Shown: positions 5,622 through 13,407 of the stretch, piece by piece
Layout: each line of letters opens with the position of its first letter
Position numbering within the stretch: the first letter of the stretch is position 1
Assembly: GCA_013696965.1 (NCBI GenBank)
Contig: JACCXN010000071.1
Coordinates: 1 to 13,915 of the forward strand
Direction of reading: 5' to 3'
Source: Bacteroidota bacterium
GTDB taxonomy: Bacteria > Bacteroidota > Bacteroidia > JACCXN01
DNA: 13,915 bases
Notes under the pieces: generated by a model
Told to the model about the DNA's origin: nothing
The model's input: only the letters and a program-made list of their open reading frames with translations
Databases searched by the model: none
Position numbers and translations under genes: made by a program

Positions 5622-6020
5622 CTAGAAAAGAAATTTTTTCGATTGGCCAGGAATTTAACCTGGAATGGGAAGAAGAGTTTTCGAACCATTTTATGCCGTT
5701 TCCGGTTTTGAGGATCCAAAACTTCCGGTTATTACAACACAAGGTCATTTTAATCTTTAAAGATGGGCTTAATACCTTACTGGGTAAAAGATGGGGAAAT
5801 TGGTAGCATTTACAAGCCCTAGATACTTGTCATTGGTGATACAGTTGATTCCAACCATATTTTCAAGGAGCTGTAAAATTCGGTCGGTTTTGTGTAATTC
5901 CATTGAATGGAATTTATGAATGGCAACACCATGGCAACGGAAATAAATATCCCCATTAAATATATATCCAAAGGATGGTTCTTAATTTTTGTTGCAGGAT
6001 TGTATGAAATGTATCAGTAG
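5622..6020 (+). pseudogene. SRAP / HMCES-YedK-like gene (SOS response-associated peptidase), decayed
   Basis: Fragments in three frames line up in family order: VFEPFYAVSGFEDPKLPVIT (frame of 5677), MGLIPYWVKDGEIG (from 5763, for family RWGLIPfW), GRFCVIPLNGIYEWQHHG (frame of 5873, for RClvPvnGFYEWq) and IFVAGLYEMY before a TAG at 6018. Such proteins form a covalent thiazolidine with abasic sites in single-stranded DNA through Cys2; the MCGR start is not visible here. At least two frameshifts and several stops make it a pseudogene. It sits between transposase debris and the T9SS operon and faces opposite to both. Confidence 0.72.
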
Positions 6021-6112
6021 GACTTAATATACGCACTGTCTATTTTGCTTTCCCACTGGCCAAAACACGGAAAAATATCTGGTTAAAAAACCAACAAACT
6101 TTCTTACAAAGA

Positions 6113-9100
6113 TTACTGATGGATAAGCTTTTTAATTTCACTGTAATTTTCTCCACTTACCTTTATTACATAAACTCCTTTTGCATTTTTTGTAAAATCT
6201 ATTTCAAATTGAGAATAGTCCGTATTAGGTTTATATTCGCAAATAAAGTTTCCAAGTAGGTTGTAAATTCGAATTGTATGAATATTAGAAGCTTGAATTG
6301 TGAATTTACCACTTGTAGGATTAGGAAATAAATTAAAAACAGGTTTCTTAATTAAAACATTGGCTTCTTCTAAGGACTCATCCTTGTTTTCGAGGGGTTT
6401 TATAGAACCTGATATTTTTGAATTTTCTACATTTTTTGCCAATAATTTTACACTTATTCTCTTACTTTCTTGATCATCTTCATTCTTAACTCTATTTGAG
6501 GAAGAAAGTTGATTTTGACAATAATTTAAGTTCTCCGCAAAATCATTTAATTCAATATTTCCATCAATCAAGTCTTGCTCCTTACTTACAATACATATCC
6601 AATTGTCAAGTTCTGCAAAATTACTTGAATCAGCAATCAAATAATTTTCATAAAAAAGAGCCAATGCATCTGTTCTTTTATCAGCCAATACAAGAGTCTT
6701 AGCCTTATCTACCTTGACTGAATATTGAGTGTTAAAATCTGATTCAAGAATAGCCTTATTAATCTTATTATTTTGAATTGAAATGAGACTCTCAATTTGT
6801 GAATTCATTTGAGAACCTGAATTGGTTATCAATCCCTCTGAATAGGCTTTTCCAACAGAATAATGCAGATATTGATAAGAAAGCCCAATTACTTTTTTAG
6901 CAAGAGGCGTTGGTTGAGCAACATTTACTAATAATACATCCTTAAATTCATTTATTGCAGAAATAAAATCATTTTGATCAAGTTTATTTAAACCTCTTTC
7001 AAATTTCTTAAATATTGAGTTGGGGCCTCCCTGATTTGCTTCCGCAATTTCCATTGCTTTATAAAAAAAAGCAGGGCGAATACGAGGTCTTCCAATAGCA
7101 GGACATGATGCACTTCCTGGATTATTGTCAATAATAGTTACATTAGTATTAATACAAATAGGAGAGCGGACATGATAATCAACACCATTTACAGGGCTAC
7201 TATTAAAAGAATTCCATTTATTAAAAGTAGCTGAAATTGAACTAGGACATGAATCAAAATTAAAATGTCCCTTAATAGCCATGCCCTGAGAGCTTTTTGG
7301 TCTAAGGTCGTTTCGACCATCCTCAAGAAATAATTCATTTGCAGCACCTGCTGTAATTACTTTTCCAACACTATTACCATTGTCTTCTGAAATAAATAAT
7401 TCTCCTCCATAAATTGAAGTATGACCGGACACTATAGACTTCCCAGACGAAGGAGAAAGTGAGGGACTCATATTAATAGATGCTTTATCTGCTAAATAAA
7501 TACCTTTACTGAAATTATTATTTGCAGAATTAATATTGCTGCAATTTACACTCAATAATGCATTACCATAAAATGCAATTCCTTTATCCGTTGAGTTTGA
7601 TACTGAAGAATAATTTATGTTCAAATCTGCTGTAGGCCCTCCAATATAATTAATACCAATTGGACTATTTTGTACACTACTGTTTTTAAAATCAGAAGAT
7701 ATTGTCATTCCTTCAGCTGACCATCCTCGGACAGAATTATTGGAAAACTGAACAAATTCTAAATCTGCCCCCTGCCCTACTGTTACAAGTCCAATTTCAT
7801 TATTGCGAAAAATACAATTTCTTATATTAATCTTTTCTGCATAATTAGAATGGGTGTTTTTAGCTAACACAGAATACATTCCATATTGACCGTATTCAAA
7901 AATAACATTACTGATATTGTGATCCAAATCGACAGATGCATGTAGACCATAATGGTAATTTTTTGCGCCTGTTGTAGAAGTAAACTTTGCATTGTTTAAA
8001 TTCAAAATTGAATTTGATACTATTTTTGCCCCCTCCCCTAAGTGAACTGAAGCATTTTTAATTGTCAAAGGAAACCCTTTAGAAAGATAAGGGTGACTAT
8101 GTTGTAATATCATTTTAAGCGAACCTTCCAAAACTTCTATTTTTTTATTGTTTTGTCCACTACCATTTACAATAAATCTTGATCCGATTCCACCAATAAT
8201 CATATTATCTTGATCACAAATGAATCGCATGAATCCTTCGCCTGTAAAAGTAAAATCTGTATTTGCAGCCACAAATAGTTTCCCTTTATTAATTTCTAGT
8301 ATAGAATTCGCATAAGCCAACTGGATACTACTGTTTGCATAATGCATTTCACTCTCACTTCCTTCAATAAGTATTTTGCCAAAATCACTTACAATAATTT
8401 GAGCACCCTCCTCTATTATCAACTTGCTTCCTTCCCTTACTATAAATGAAGCACCGCCACCAATCAATAACTTACTACCACTTTTAAAAGTAAAAGTAGA
8501 TTCTTCTTTAATTTCAAGAATTGAATTGTTTTTTAATTCTATAAATGCCCCTGATTGTACTGTTAAAGTAGTAGGATTAAAAAAATCACCGTTAGTATTG
8601 AGTGTATTTCGATTTGGTGTTTCAGTTTTATTAAGAGTAAGGTGTTTATTAGCGTTAACAATTAATGAAGGTGAGAATTGGTCAGGATTAGGAGGCAGTA
8701 TAATTTCGCCACACCATCTAGTATTTTCATTGATATTAAAATCATCATATTTTATCTCAACAGTTATTGAATTATCCTGAAAAGTTTTAGAGACAATCCT
8801 TACAGAAAGTCCATGTAGGTATATTGGCGAAAGTTTTCTTGTATTTAAATCATAGGTTTGTAAATTGATTATTGCAGGGTTGGAACTAATGCTTGCTTTT
8901 CTTCCCACTGGAAATGCTATATCTGGAAGAAAAGGTCCATAAACTTTATTTCCACCTTCAACCAAAACTCCAAACTGTTCAGAAGTTACTGTTGCTGGAT
9001 TATTTGGGTTCAAATTTACTTCTATAATTCCATCATTTGAGGTGAAATCCCTAATCGTATTTACACGGGTATAAAAATCACTTCTAATATTTGAACCGTT

Positions 9101-10444
9101 ATGATGAGGGCCAAATGGGTTTGGGGAGGTTTTATTAAAATCATAGACATGAGTTTTACCCCACCAAAATTCTGGTAGAGTTGGAAGGGCAGAATGAGTA
9201 TAATCAAAATGGCCTGATCCATTTAATACTTTGAGCCCATTTGCCCCAGAAGTAAAGACACTTGTTTTTGATCTTTCTCCAGCAACATTTTCAATAAACA
9301 TCACTATTCCACGAGCAGGGTTTGGCAGGGGGTCTTCTACTCCATCATGTGCCCATCCATCACGATTGTCATAAACAGTAGCGCCTGTTCGATTCTCAAT
9401 CCAAAGATATTGGTTTTGTGTATAAGGTATTTTTACCCTCACAACATCCCCTGTAGTAACAAAATCTCTTAAGATAAAAAAACCATTGGTGGGAAGGAGG
9501 TCTGCAGGAGAATTTATGTCACTAATAATTTGCGAAGGTCCAGTTGTTAACTCTAACCAACCTAAATACCAACGTTCCCATGCATTGGCCGTATGAAATG
9601 CATTAGCTCCATTCATCATCCCCCATCCATTACTTGAATAAAACTTATTCCCGACTACTCCATTAGGACCATAAGTATGTGGAGCATCATACAAAGTGTG
9701 ACCAAATTCGTGATAAAAGAAATTTCTAAAATTAGTATTATTTGAATTTATTGCTGTAAATCCACTACCTATTATGTATGTTTTATTTACTCCTCCAAAA
9801 TTAGTGCTAAGCGTATGTGGGGTACTAGAATTTGAAACTATTTCTGCTTTTCCCTGATAACCGCCTCCACCTTTGTATACTAAAATTACATAATCTAAAA
9901 TATTATCAGGGCTAGAACTGCTATTGTCTATACTAAAGCTGTTTTTATTTTTTCTGTTATCATACTTTCCCCAATTATAGTTGGGATAGTTTGTTGAAAG
10001 ATACTGGAAGACTGAAGAGTTAATATTGAGTTCAGATCCACGATTTACAATTATTTGTTCAGGAAAAACGTCTGCAGTAAACAAAAAAGGATTAGCTGGA
10101 TTGGACATGGCTTTAAAAAAAGAACTCACATTTATTTTATTGCCTATATTAGCTATTGTTGAATTAAACATTTCATTGTCATTTTGATTAGCCCAATCTG
10201 GAATGTTGTCTGTCCATCCATTATCATTAATAGTATCACCAGTGAAATTTACAAAAATCATAAGTCCATGCAAATGTCCTTTTGGTGTATGTACTTTCCC
10301 ATTGGGAGAATAATTGGCTCGAGAGGGGTCATTGTCAGCACCCATCATGGTTTCATCCGTATGGCATTGATCATGTAATTGAGCAAATAATGAATAATTT
10401 ATTCCAATTAAAACTAGGATAAGAAGTAGAGTTCTTTTTGTCAT
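6113..10444 (-). CDS. T9SS-secreted M6-like zinc metalloprotease with beta-helix-like repeats and sorting domain
   Basis: A 1443-residue secreted protein with a signal peptide (1-21). The protease part covers roughly 50-480: HEFGH (245-249) with Glu246 as general base, a candidate third ligand at His256 (HEFGHTLYDAPH), and a Met-turn-like GWGMMNG (273-279) followed by ANAWERWYLGWL, resembling immune-inhibitor-A/M6 proteases. Residues ~590-780 are short beta repeats such as SGAFIELKNNSILEI and EGSKLIIEEGAQIIV; ~790-1060 look like a right-handed beta-helix (INIRNCIFRNNEIGLV). Residues 1120-1315 are helical and TPR-like. The end (1369-1443, FNLFPNPTSGKFTI to GVYVIKVSGENYSEIKKLI) is a type A T9SS sorting domain, so the protein is probably exported through the outer membrane and anchored or released. 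It lies 11 bases downstream of a second T9SS cargo gene and is probably co-transcribed. Substrate unknown. Confidence 0.82.
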   Translation of the reverse strand: MTKRTLLLILVLIGINYSLFAQLHDQCHTDETMMGADNDPSRANYSPNGKVHTPKGHLHGLMIFVNFTGDTINDNGWTDNIPDWANQNDNEMFNSTIANIGNKINVSSFFKAMSNPANPFLFTADVFPEQIIVNRGSELNINSSVFQYLSTNYPNYNWGKYDNRKNKNSFSIDNSSSSPDNILDYVILVYKGGGGYQGKAEIVSNSSTPHTLSTNFGGVNKTYIIGSGFTAINSNNTNFRNFFYHEFGHTLYDAPHTYGPNGVVGNKFYSSNGWGMMNGANAFHTANAWERWYLGWLELTTGPSQIISDINSPADLLPTNGFFILRDFVTTGDVVRVKIPYTQNQYLWIENRTGATVYDNRDGWAHDGVEDPLPNPARGIVMFIENVAGERSKTSVFTSGANGLKVLNGSGHFDYTHSALPTLPEFWWGKTHVYDFNKTSPNPFGPHHNGSNIRSDFYTRVNTIRDFTSNDGIIEVNLNPNNPATVTSEQFGVLVEGGNKVYGPFLPDIAFPVGRKASISSNPAIINLQTYDLNTRKLSPIYLHGLSVRIVSKTFQDNSITVEIKYDDFNINENTRWCGEIILPPNPDQFSPSLIVNANKHLTLNKTETPNRNTLNTNGDFFNPTTLTVQSGAFIELKNNSILEIKEESTFTFKSGSKLLIGGGASFIVREGSKLIIEEGAQIIVSDFGKILIEGSESEMHYANSSIQLAYANSILEINKGKLFVAANTDFTFTGEGFMRFICDQDNMIIGGIGSRFIVNGSGQNNKKIEVLEGSLKMILQHSHPYLSKGFPLTIKNASVHLGEGAKIVSNSILNLNNAKFTSTTGAKNYHYGLHASVDLDHNISNVIFEYGQYGMYSVLAKNTHSNYAEKINIRNCIFRNNEIGLVTVGQGADLEFVQFSNNSVRGWSAEGMTISSDFKNSSVQNSPIGINYIGGPTADLNINYSSVSNSTDKGIAFYGNALLSVNCSNINSANNNFSKGIYLADKASINMSPSLSPSSGKSIVSGHTSIYGGELFISEDNGNSVGKVITAGAANELFLEDGRNDLRPKSSQGMAIKGHFNFDSCPSSISATFNKWNSFNSSPVNGVDYHVRSPICINTNVTIIDNNPGSASCPAIGRPRIRPAFFYKAMEIAEANQGGPNSIFKKFERGLNKLDQNDFISAINEFKDVLLVNVAQPTPLAKKVIGLSYQYLHYSVGKAYSEGLITNSGSQMNSQIESLISIQNNKINKAILESDFNTQYSVKVDKAKTLVLADKRTDALALFYENYLIADSSNFAELDNWICIVSKEQDLIDGNIELNDFAENLNYCQNQLSSSNRVKNEDDQESKRISVKLLAKNVENSKISGSIKPLENKDESLEEANVLIKKPVFNLFPNPTSGKFTIQASNIHTIRIYNLLGNFICEYKPNTDYSQFEIDFTKNAKGVYVIKVSGENYSEIKKLIHQ

Positions 10445-10455
10445 TTTTAAAGTTA

Positions 10456-11328
10456 TTAATTAAGGATTATTTTTTCAATATGAACAATTTCATTTATTGA
10501 ATTATAGGTATTTAAAAAATACATACCTTTAGGAAATTCGGAAATATCAAGGTTAATTTCGTTTAAAAGATCAAGAGTTTCTTTTTCATAAACGATTCTA
10601 CCAAAGAAATCACTAATAGAAATTCTGCCCTTAAATCCTTTTGTAAAAGCAACATTAAATTGACCTGTTGAAGGATTTGGGCATAATACTGGTTTTGCGC
10701 TCTCCAATTCTTCAATTCCAACATATTGGCTTATCCAAACTTCCATTCTAAATTCAATAATCATATCATTAGAGCTACAATCCCAAGGAGTATATTCATA
10801 TATCAATGGTACTATATTATTGGAATTGGTAATTGTGTCATTTTCCCAGTATAAATCCCACATGTCATTGTCTATACCACTAAAATAACCACCATCAGAA
10901 TACATTCTGACCATAGTTATCTTATAATTCTGGTAGTTGTAATAAAAATCAAGAGAATCATATATTATTTCAACAGGATCAATTTGAGAGGTACCTGGAA
11001 AAGAGTCACTCTTTAAATAAAAAAAATATTCCACAACCCCAGTTTTAAACGCCTTGTAATCTCGTTTTAAATTTCCACAATAAGGTGTATTAAATTCTTG
11101 TCTTACTAGTTCGTCTTGAGCAAGAATGCTTATTGGATGTACAAGATCAGTATTAAGAGAATCGAGTCCTGATTGAAATCCATTTGCTGCATTTACATCT
11201 AGTCCAAACCAAACTGTATCCATGATACCTGTTGGATGTTTTACTACAAGTTTAGAATTCCAGGCTGGATTTTGAGAATAAATTAAACCAATACAAAAAA
11301 ATAATATAATTGTTATTAATGTTTTCAT
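10456..11328 (-). CDS. T9SS-secreted protein of unknown function, first gene of a two-gene unit
   Basis: A 290-residue protein with a signal peptide (MKTLITIILFFCIGLIYSQ) and a type A T9SS sorting domain (about 216-290: PVLCPNPSTGQFNVAF, then ISISDFFGRIVYEKE, then FPKGMYFLNTYN). The middle (20-210) is rich in Tyr, Asp and aromatic residues, with several DxD-like runs (FSGIDNDMWDLYWENDT) and two cysteines (PYCGN, WDCSS); I recognise no family. The start of the mature part (WNSKLVVKHPTGIMDTVWFG) looks beta-sandwich-like. It ends 11 bases before the metalloprotease start, which suggests co-expression; it could be an accessory or binding partner. A partial TAnnTTTG-like box (TTACTTTG, minus strand 11374-11367) lies about 40 bases upstream. 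Confidence 0.72.
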   Translation of the reverse strand: MKTLITIILFFCIGLIYSQNPAWNSKLVVKHPTGIMDTVWFGLDVNAANGFQSGLDSLNTDLVHPISILAQDELVRQEFNTPYCGNLKRDYKAFKTGVVEYFFYLKSDSFPGTSQIDPVEIIYDSLDFYYNYQNYKITMVRMYSDGGYFSGIDNDMWDLYWENDTITNSNNIVPLIYEYTPWDCSSNDMIIEFRMEVWISQYVGIEELESAKPVLCPNPSTGQFNVAFTKGFKGRISISDFFGRIVYEKETLDLLNEINLDISEFPKGMYFLNTYNSINEIVHIEKIILN

Positions 11329-11534
11329 TTATATTTTCAGAGTATAATATTATTTTTATTAAAAAGCAAAGTAATGTAAAAAATACAACATCATCAATAA
11401 AACTATACTATTTATCTATATTAAACTAATATTCATAGGAATAACAGAGGTTACGGAAGACTTCATTTATTAAAATTATATTTTCTTTTCTATTTGAATT
11501 TTCAATATTAAAGTTTATATCTATTTATTAAATT
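11329..11534. other. AT-rich gap between the T9SS operon and recombinase remnant B
   Basis: No open frame or clear hairpin is seen. It must carry the promoter of the leftward T9SS pair; the only candidate is the imperfect TTACTTTG noted with that gene. Confidence 0.4.
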
Positions 11535-12161
11535 GCAGAAAGTTCAGTTGGGAGAAATGCCTCTTTTACTATTGTAAGGAGGGCTGGCTTTGCAAACCCA
11601 GGAAGTGTAAGACTTTTCGCTGCCATTTTAAAAGATAAGTTAAAGAAAAATAATACGGAAGGAAAGTAAAGAAATAGATAAAGTAAATAAAGATATAGAA
11701 AAGCACAAGCAACGAATTCAAAATGCAAAATTTTTAATGTTAGATGCTGAAATTTCTCCAACCGAATACAAATAAATGAAGTTTGAATTGATGAGAAAAT
11801 CGTAAAACTTACATGTGATTTAACGACTTTAAATAAAGGTCTGCTTAATTTTGACAAAAAAATTGATGATTGTATCGAACTTCTTTCAAACCTTGGAAAG
11901 TATTATCAAGAAAGGGATACAGCAACCAAACAACGAATTGTGAGTTCGATTTTTTCCTCAAAGTTGGTTTTTGATAAAAACTCAATTCGAACTCTCGAGA
12001 TGAACAAGGCCTTAGCTCTAATAAGCAGTAATAACAAGGGACACGGAGACCGTAAAAAAGAAAAACACACCGAATTTGGTGTGCTTTCCCTTAAGGTGGA
12101 GCCGAAGAGATTCACCGATAAAATATACTTACTTGATATTCAATATACATTTGATGAATAG
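11535..12161 (+). pseudogene. Serine site-specific recombinase, decayed C-terminal half (copy B)
   Basis: Zinc-ribbon debris comes first (GRNASF, then in another frame YYCKEGWLCKPRKCKTF, 11540-11630). It is followed by EIDKVNKDIEKHKQRIQNAK (from 11671), a coiled coil interrupted by TAA at 11773 and 11803. The open frame from 11802 reads ...LLNFDKKIDDCIELLSNLGK, YYQERDTATKQRIVSSIFSS, KLVFDKNSIRTLEMNKALAL, ISSNNKG. The ending (SIFsxKLvFdxxxiRTlxxNxa..LI...KG) is the C-terminal pattern of large serine recombinases. The catalytic N-terminal resolvase domain is absent. The frame continues through a hairpin to VEPKRFTDKIYLLDIQ and stops at 12161, as in copy A. It is inactive, but it dates the element as one that used serine recombination. 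Confidence 0.7.
12062..12087 (+). terminator. Terminator-like hairpin at the end of recombinase remnant B
   Basis: CACACC (12066-12071) pairs with GGTGTG (12078-12083) around GAATTT; AAA before and TTT after extend the stem across one mismatch. Placement matches the unrelated hairpin of copy A, directly before the shared tail repeat. Confidence 0.5.
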
Positions 12162-12204
12162 GTGATAGGTGATAGGTGAAACAATGGTGAAACATTTTTA
12201 CTTA
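12095..12204 (+). repeat. Element-end direct repeat, copy B
   Basis: This 110-bp counterpart of 5054-5159 differs by a few substitutions, a 3-base shortening near 12141-12151 and one extra ATAGGTG heptamer (three copies, 12158-12178). Homology stops abruptly after TTTTTACTTA in both copies, which suggests a defined element boundary. Confidence 0.78.
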
Positions 12205-12283
12205 CCTCTCTAACTTAAAGCATCGACCCAAGATAAAAACAAATTCACTGGCATAACCTTTGTTTTTTTAATTAAAAAAGAAA

Positions 12284-12517
12284 ATGAAGCAGTTATTTCC
12301 TGATTTTTTATTCATGGTGGTTTTCTCTGCTAACGTTCAATAATATCGAGATTCTAATTATAGTTCTGATAATAAAAGACGACCAGAAAGTATATTAAAT
12401 GTAGAAAATAATTCTCAGGATGTCATTAATATTCAATACCCATTCCCAATTTATAAAGGGTCGGCCAGCATTTACACAGGACTTTCACATATGGATATTT
12501 TTATCTCTTTACCATAA
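12284..12517 (+). pseudogene. Possible broken secreted-protein gene start
   Basis: ATG at 12284 gives a signal-peptide-like MKQLFPDFLFMVVFSANVQ and then a stop. Beyond that TAA the same frame stays open for 57 codons (...PESILNVENNSQDVINIQYP...) to 12517. The hydrophobic start and the long open continuation suggest a small secreted protein inactivated by a nonsense mutation, but I recognise no family and chance is possible in AT-rich DNA. Confidence 0.3.
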
Positions 12518-12750
12518 ATAATCCAATCAACATTTCACATATTTTATTTACAATACAAAATGCACCGTTTCAATAGCTATCAATATCAAGTCAGCTTTTT
12601 GGATAATTGTAAGAAGTTAAGAGAGAGTTCAGGGCAGCCCTTCGCTTCGTGCTTTATGTATTTTTCCCTCCCCACAAAAAAGAATACACCCAGCGCAAAA
12701 ATTGCACTTTTGCCAACCCAAGGTCCTGCTTTTTTGATTTAGTATATATT
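12518..12750. other. Gap with compositionally distinct block, no gene called
   Basis: Bases 12518-12600 are plain AT-rich spacer. Bases 12620-12745 are markedly richer in G+C and contain GCAA-AAA-TTGC and GCCCTTCGCTTCG stretches. On the minus strand the block reads LGWQKCNFCAGCILFCGEG without a start codon and ends in TGA. It may be an extragenic repeat or the end of a lost gene. Confidence 0.35.
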
Positions 12751-13407
12751 TTAAATTAATTCATTTATTTTAATAAAATCTTTATTTAAACCGCCTTCCT
12801 CAATTTCAGTAACAACACTGCCATATCTTTTCATCATTTCACCAGATTGTTTTAATTCCTCTTCTTTTAAATAATTTATGAAAGTTGTTATTACATTTTT
12901 TCGGTCAAATAAAAATCGCTTCCCTTTAGCATCTGCTTTAGGAAAAATAGCTATAAGTTTTTGAAAAGATGTGACATTAAATATTGGAACGTCTTGTAAA
13001 ACTAGGTCCAAATACGAAAATCTATTTATAAGATTTGTGAAATAGTAGTAACCTTTTGAAGAAATACTAACATTAAAATCTTCAGTAGGTAATTGATTCC
13101 ACTCTGTATCAGAAATTATATTTTCTGATTCCAATAAACCAAACTTAAGTAATTCATTAATTTCTTTTTGAACAATACCAACGTTACAACCTAAATTAAC
13201 GAACTCAAGTGTTAATTTACTATACTGCTCTAATTTATCATTGACATCTCCATTTATAAATTTTGAATATAAGTATTTAAGGATTCTGCATTTCAAAAAA
13301 TGATCTGAACTACCTTGAGTAGGATAAAATATATTTTTTATCAAACTATGTTCATGATTATAATATACTTTATTATTTAAACCAATAGCTTTAATAAATT
13401 CGTGCAA
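12751..13407 (-). CDS. C-terminal fragment of an unidentified protein, winged-helix-like
   Basis: The 218-residue frame begins at a TTG, but it is open further upstream to the recombination junction at about 13440 (PKTNEKRISIPLHEFIKAIG), with no ATG. It is therefore probably the C-terminus of a longer protein rather than a complete gene. Residues ~30-125 look like a winged helix: HFLKCRILKYLYSKF, KLTLEFVNLGC, VQKEINELLKFGLLESENI, then VSISSKGYYYFTNLINRFSY. Similar C-termini occur on large bacterial P-loop ATPases, but I cannot name the parent family. The last ~50 residues are charged and helical. It overlaps the end of the truncated TPR frame by 31 bases as a result of the fusion, not as an operon. 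Confidence 0.5.
   Translation of the reverse strand: MHEFIKAIGLNNKVYYNHEHSLIKNIFYPTQGSSDHFLKCRILKYLYSKFINGDVNDKLEQYSKLTLEFVNLGCNVGIVQKEINELLKFGLLESENIISDTEWNQLPTEDFNVSISSKGYYYFTNLINRFSYLDLVLQDVPIFNVTSFQKLIAIFPKADAKGKRFLFDRKNVITTFINYLKEEELKQSGEMMKRYGSVVTEIEEGGLNKDFIKINELI

Noticed and set aside
8424-8780. 118-residue plus-strand frame within the metalloprotease gene
   Set aside because: It is antisense to the regular beta-repeat region, whose periodic codons leave open frames on the other strand.
11528-12115. Two minus-strand frames (109 and 69 residues)
   Set aside because: Both are antisense shadows of recombinase remnant B; composition is Phe/Leu/Ser-rich as expected of reversed coiled-coil codons.
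12560-12742. 60-residue plus-strand frame
   Set aside because: No motif and no ribosome binding site; it spans the composition change at 12620, so it is more likely chance.
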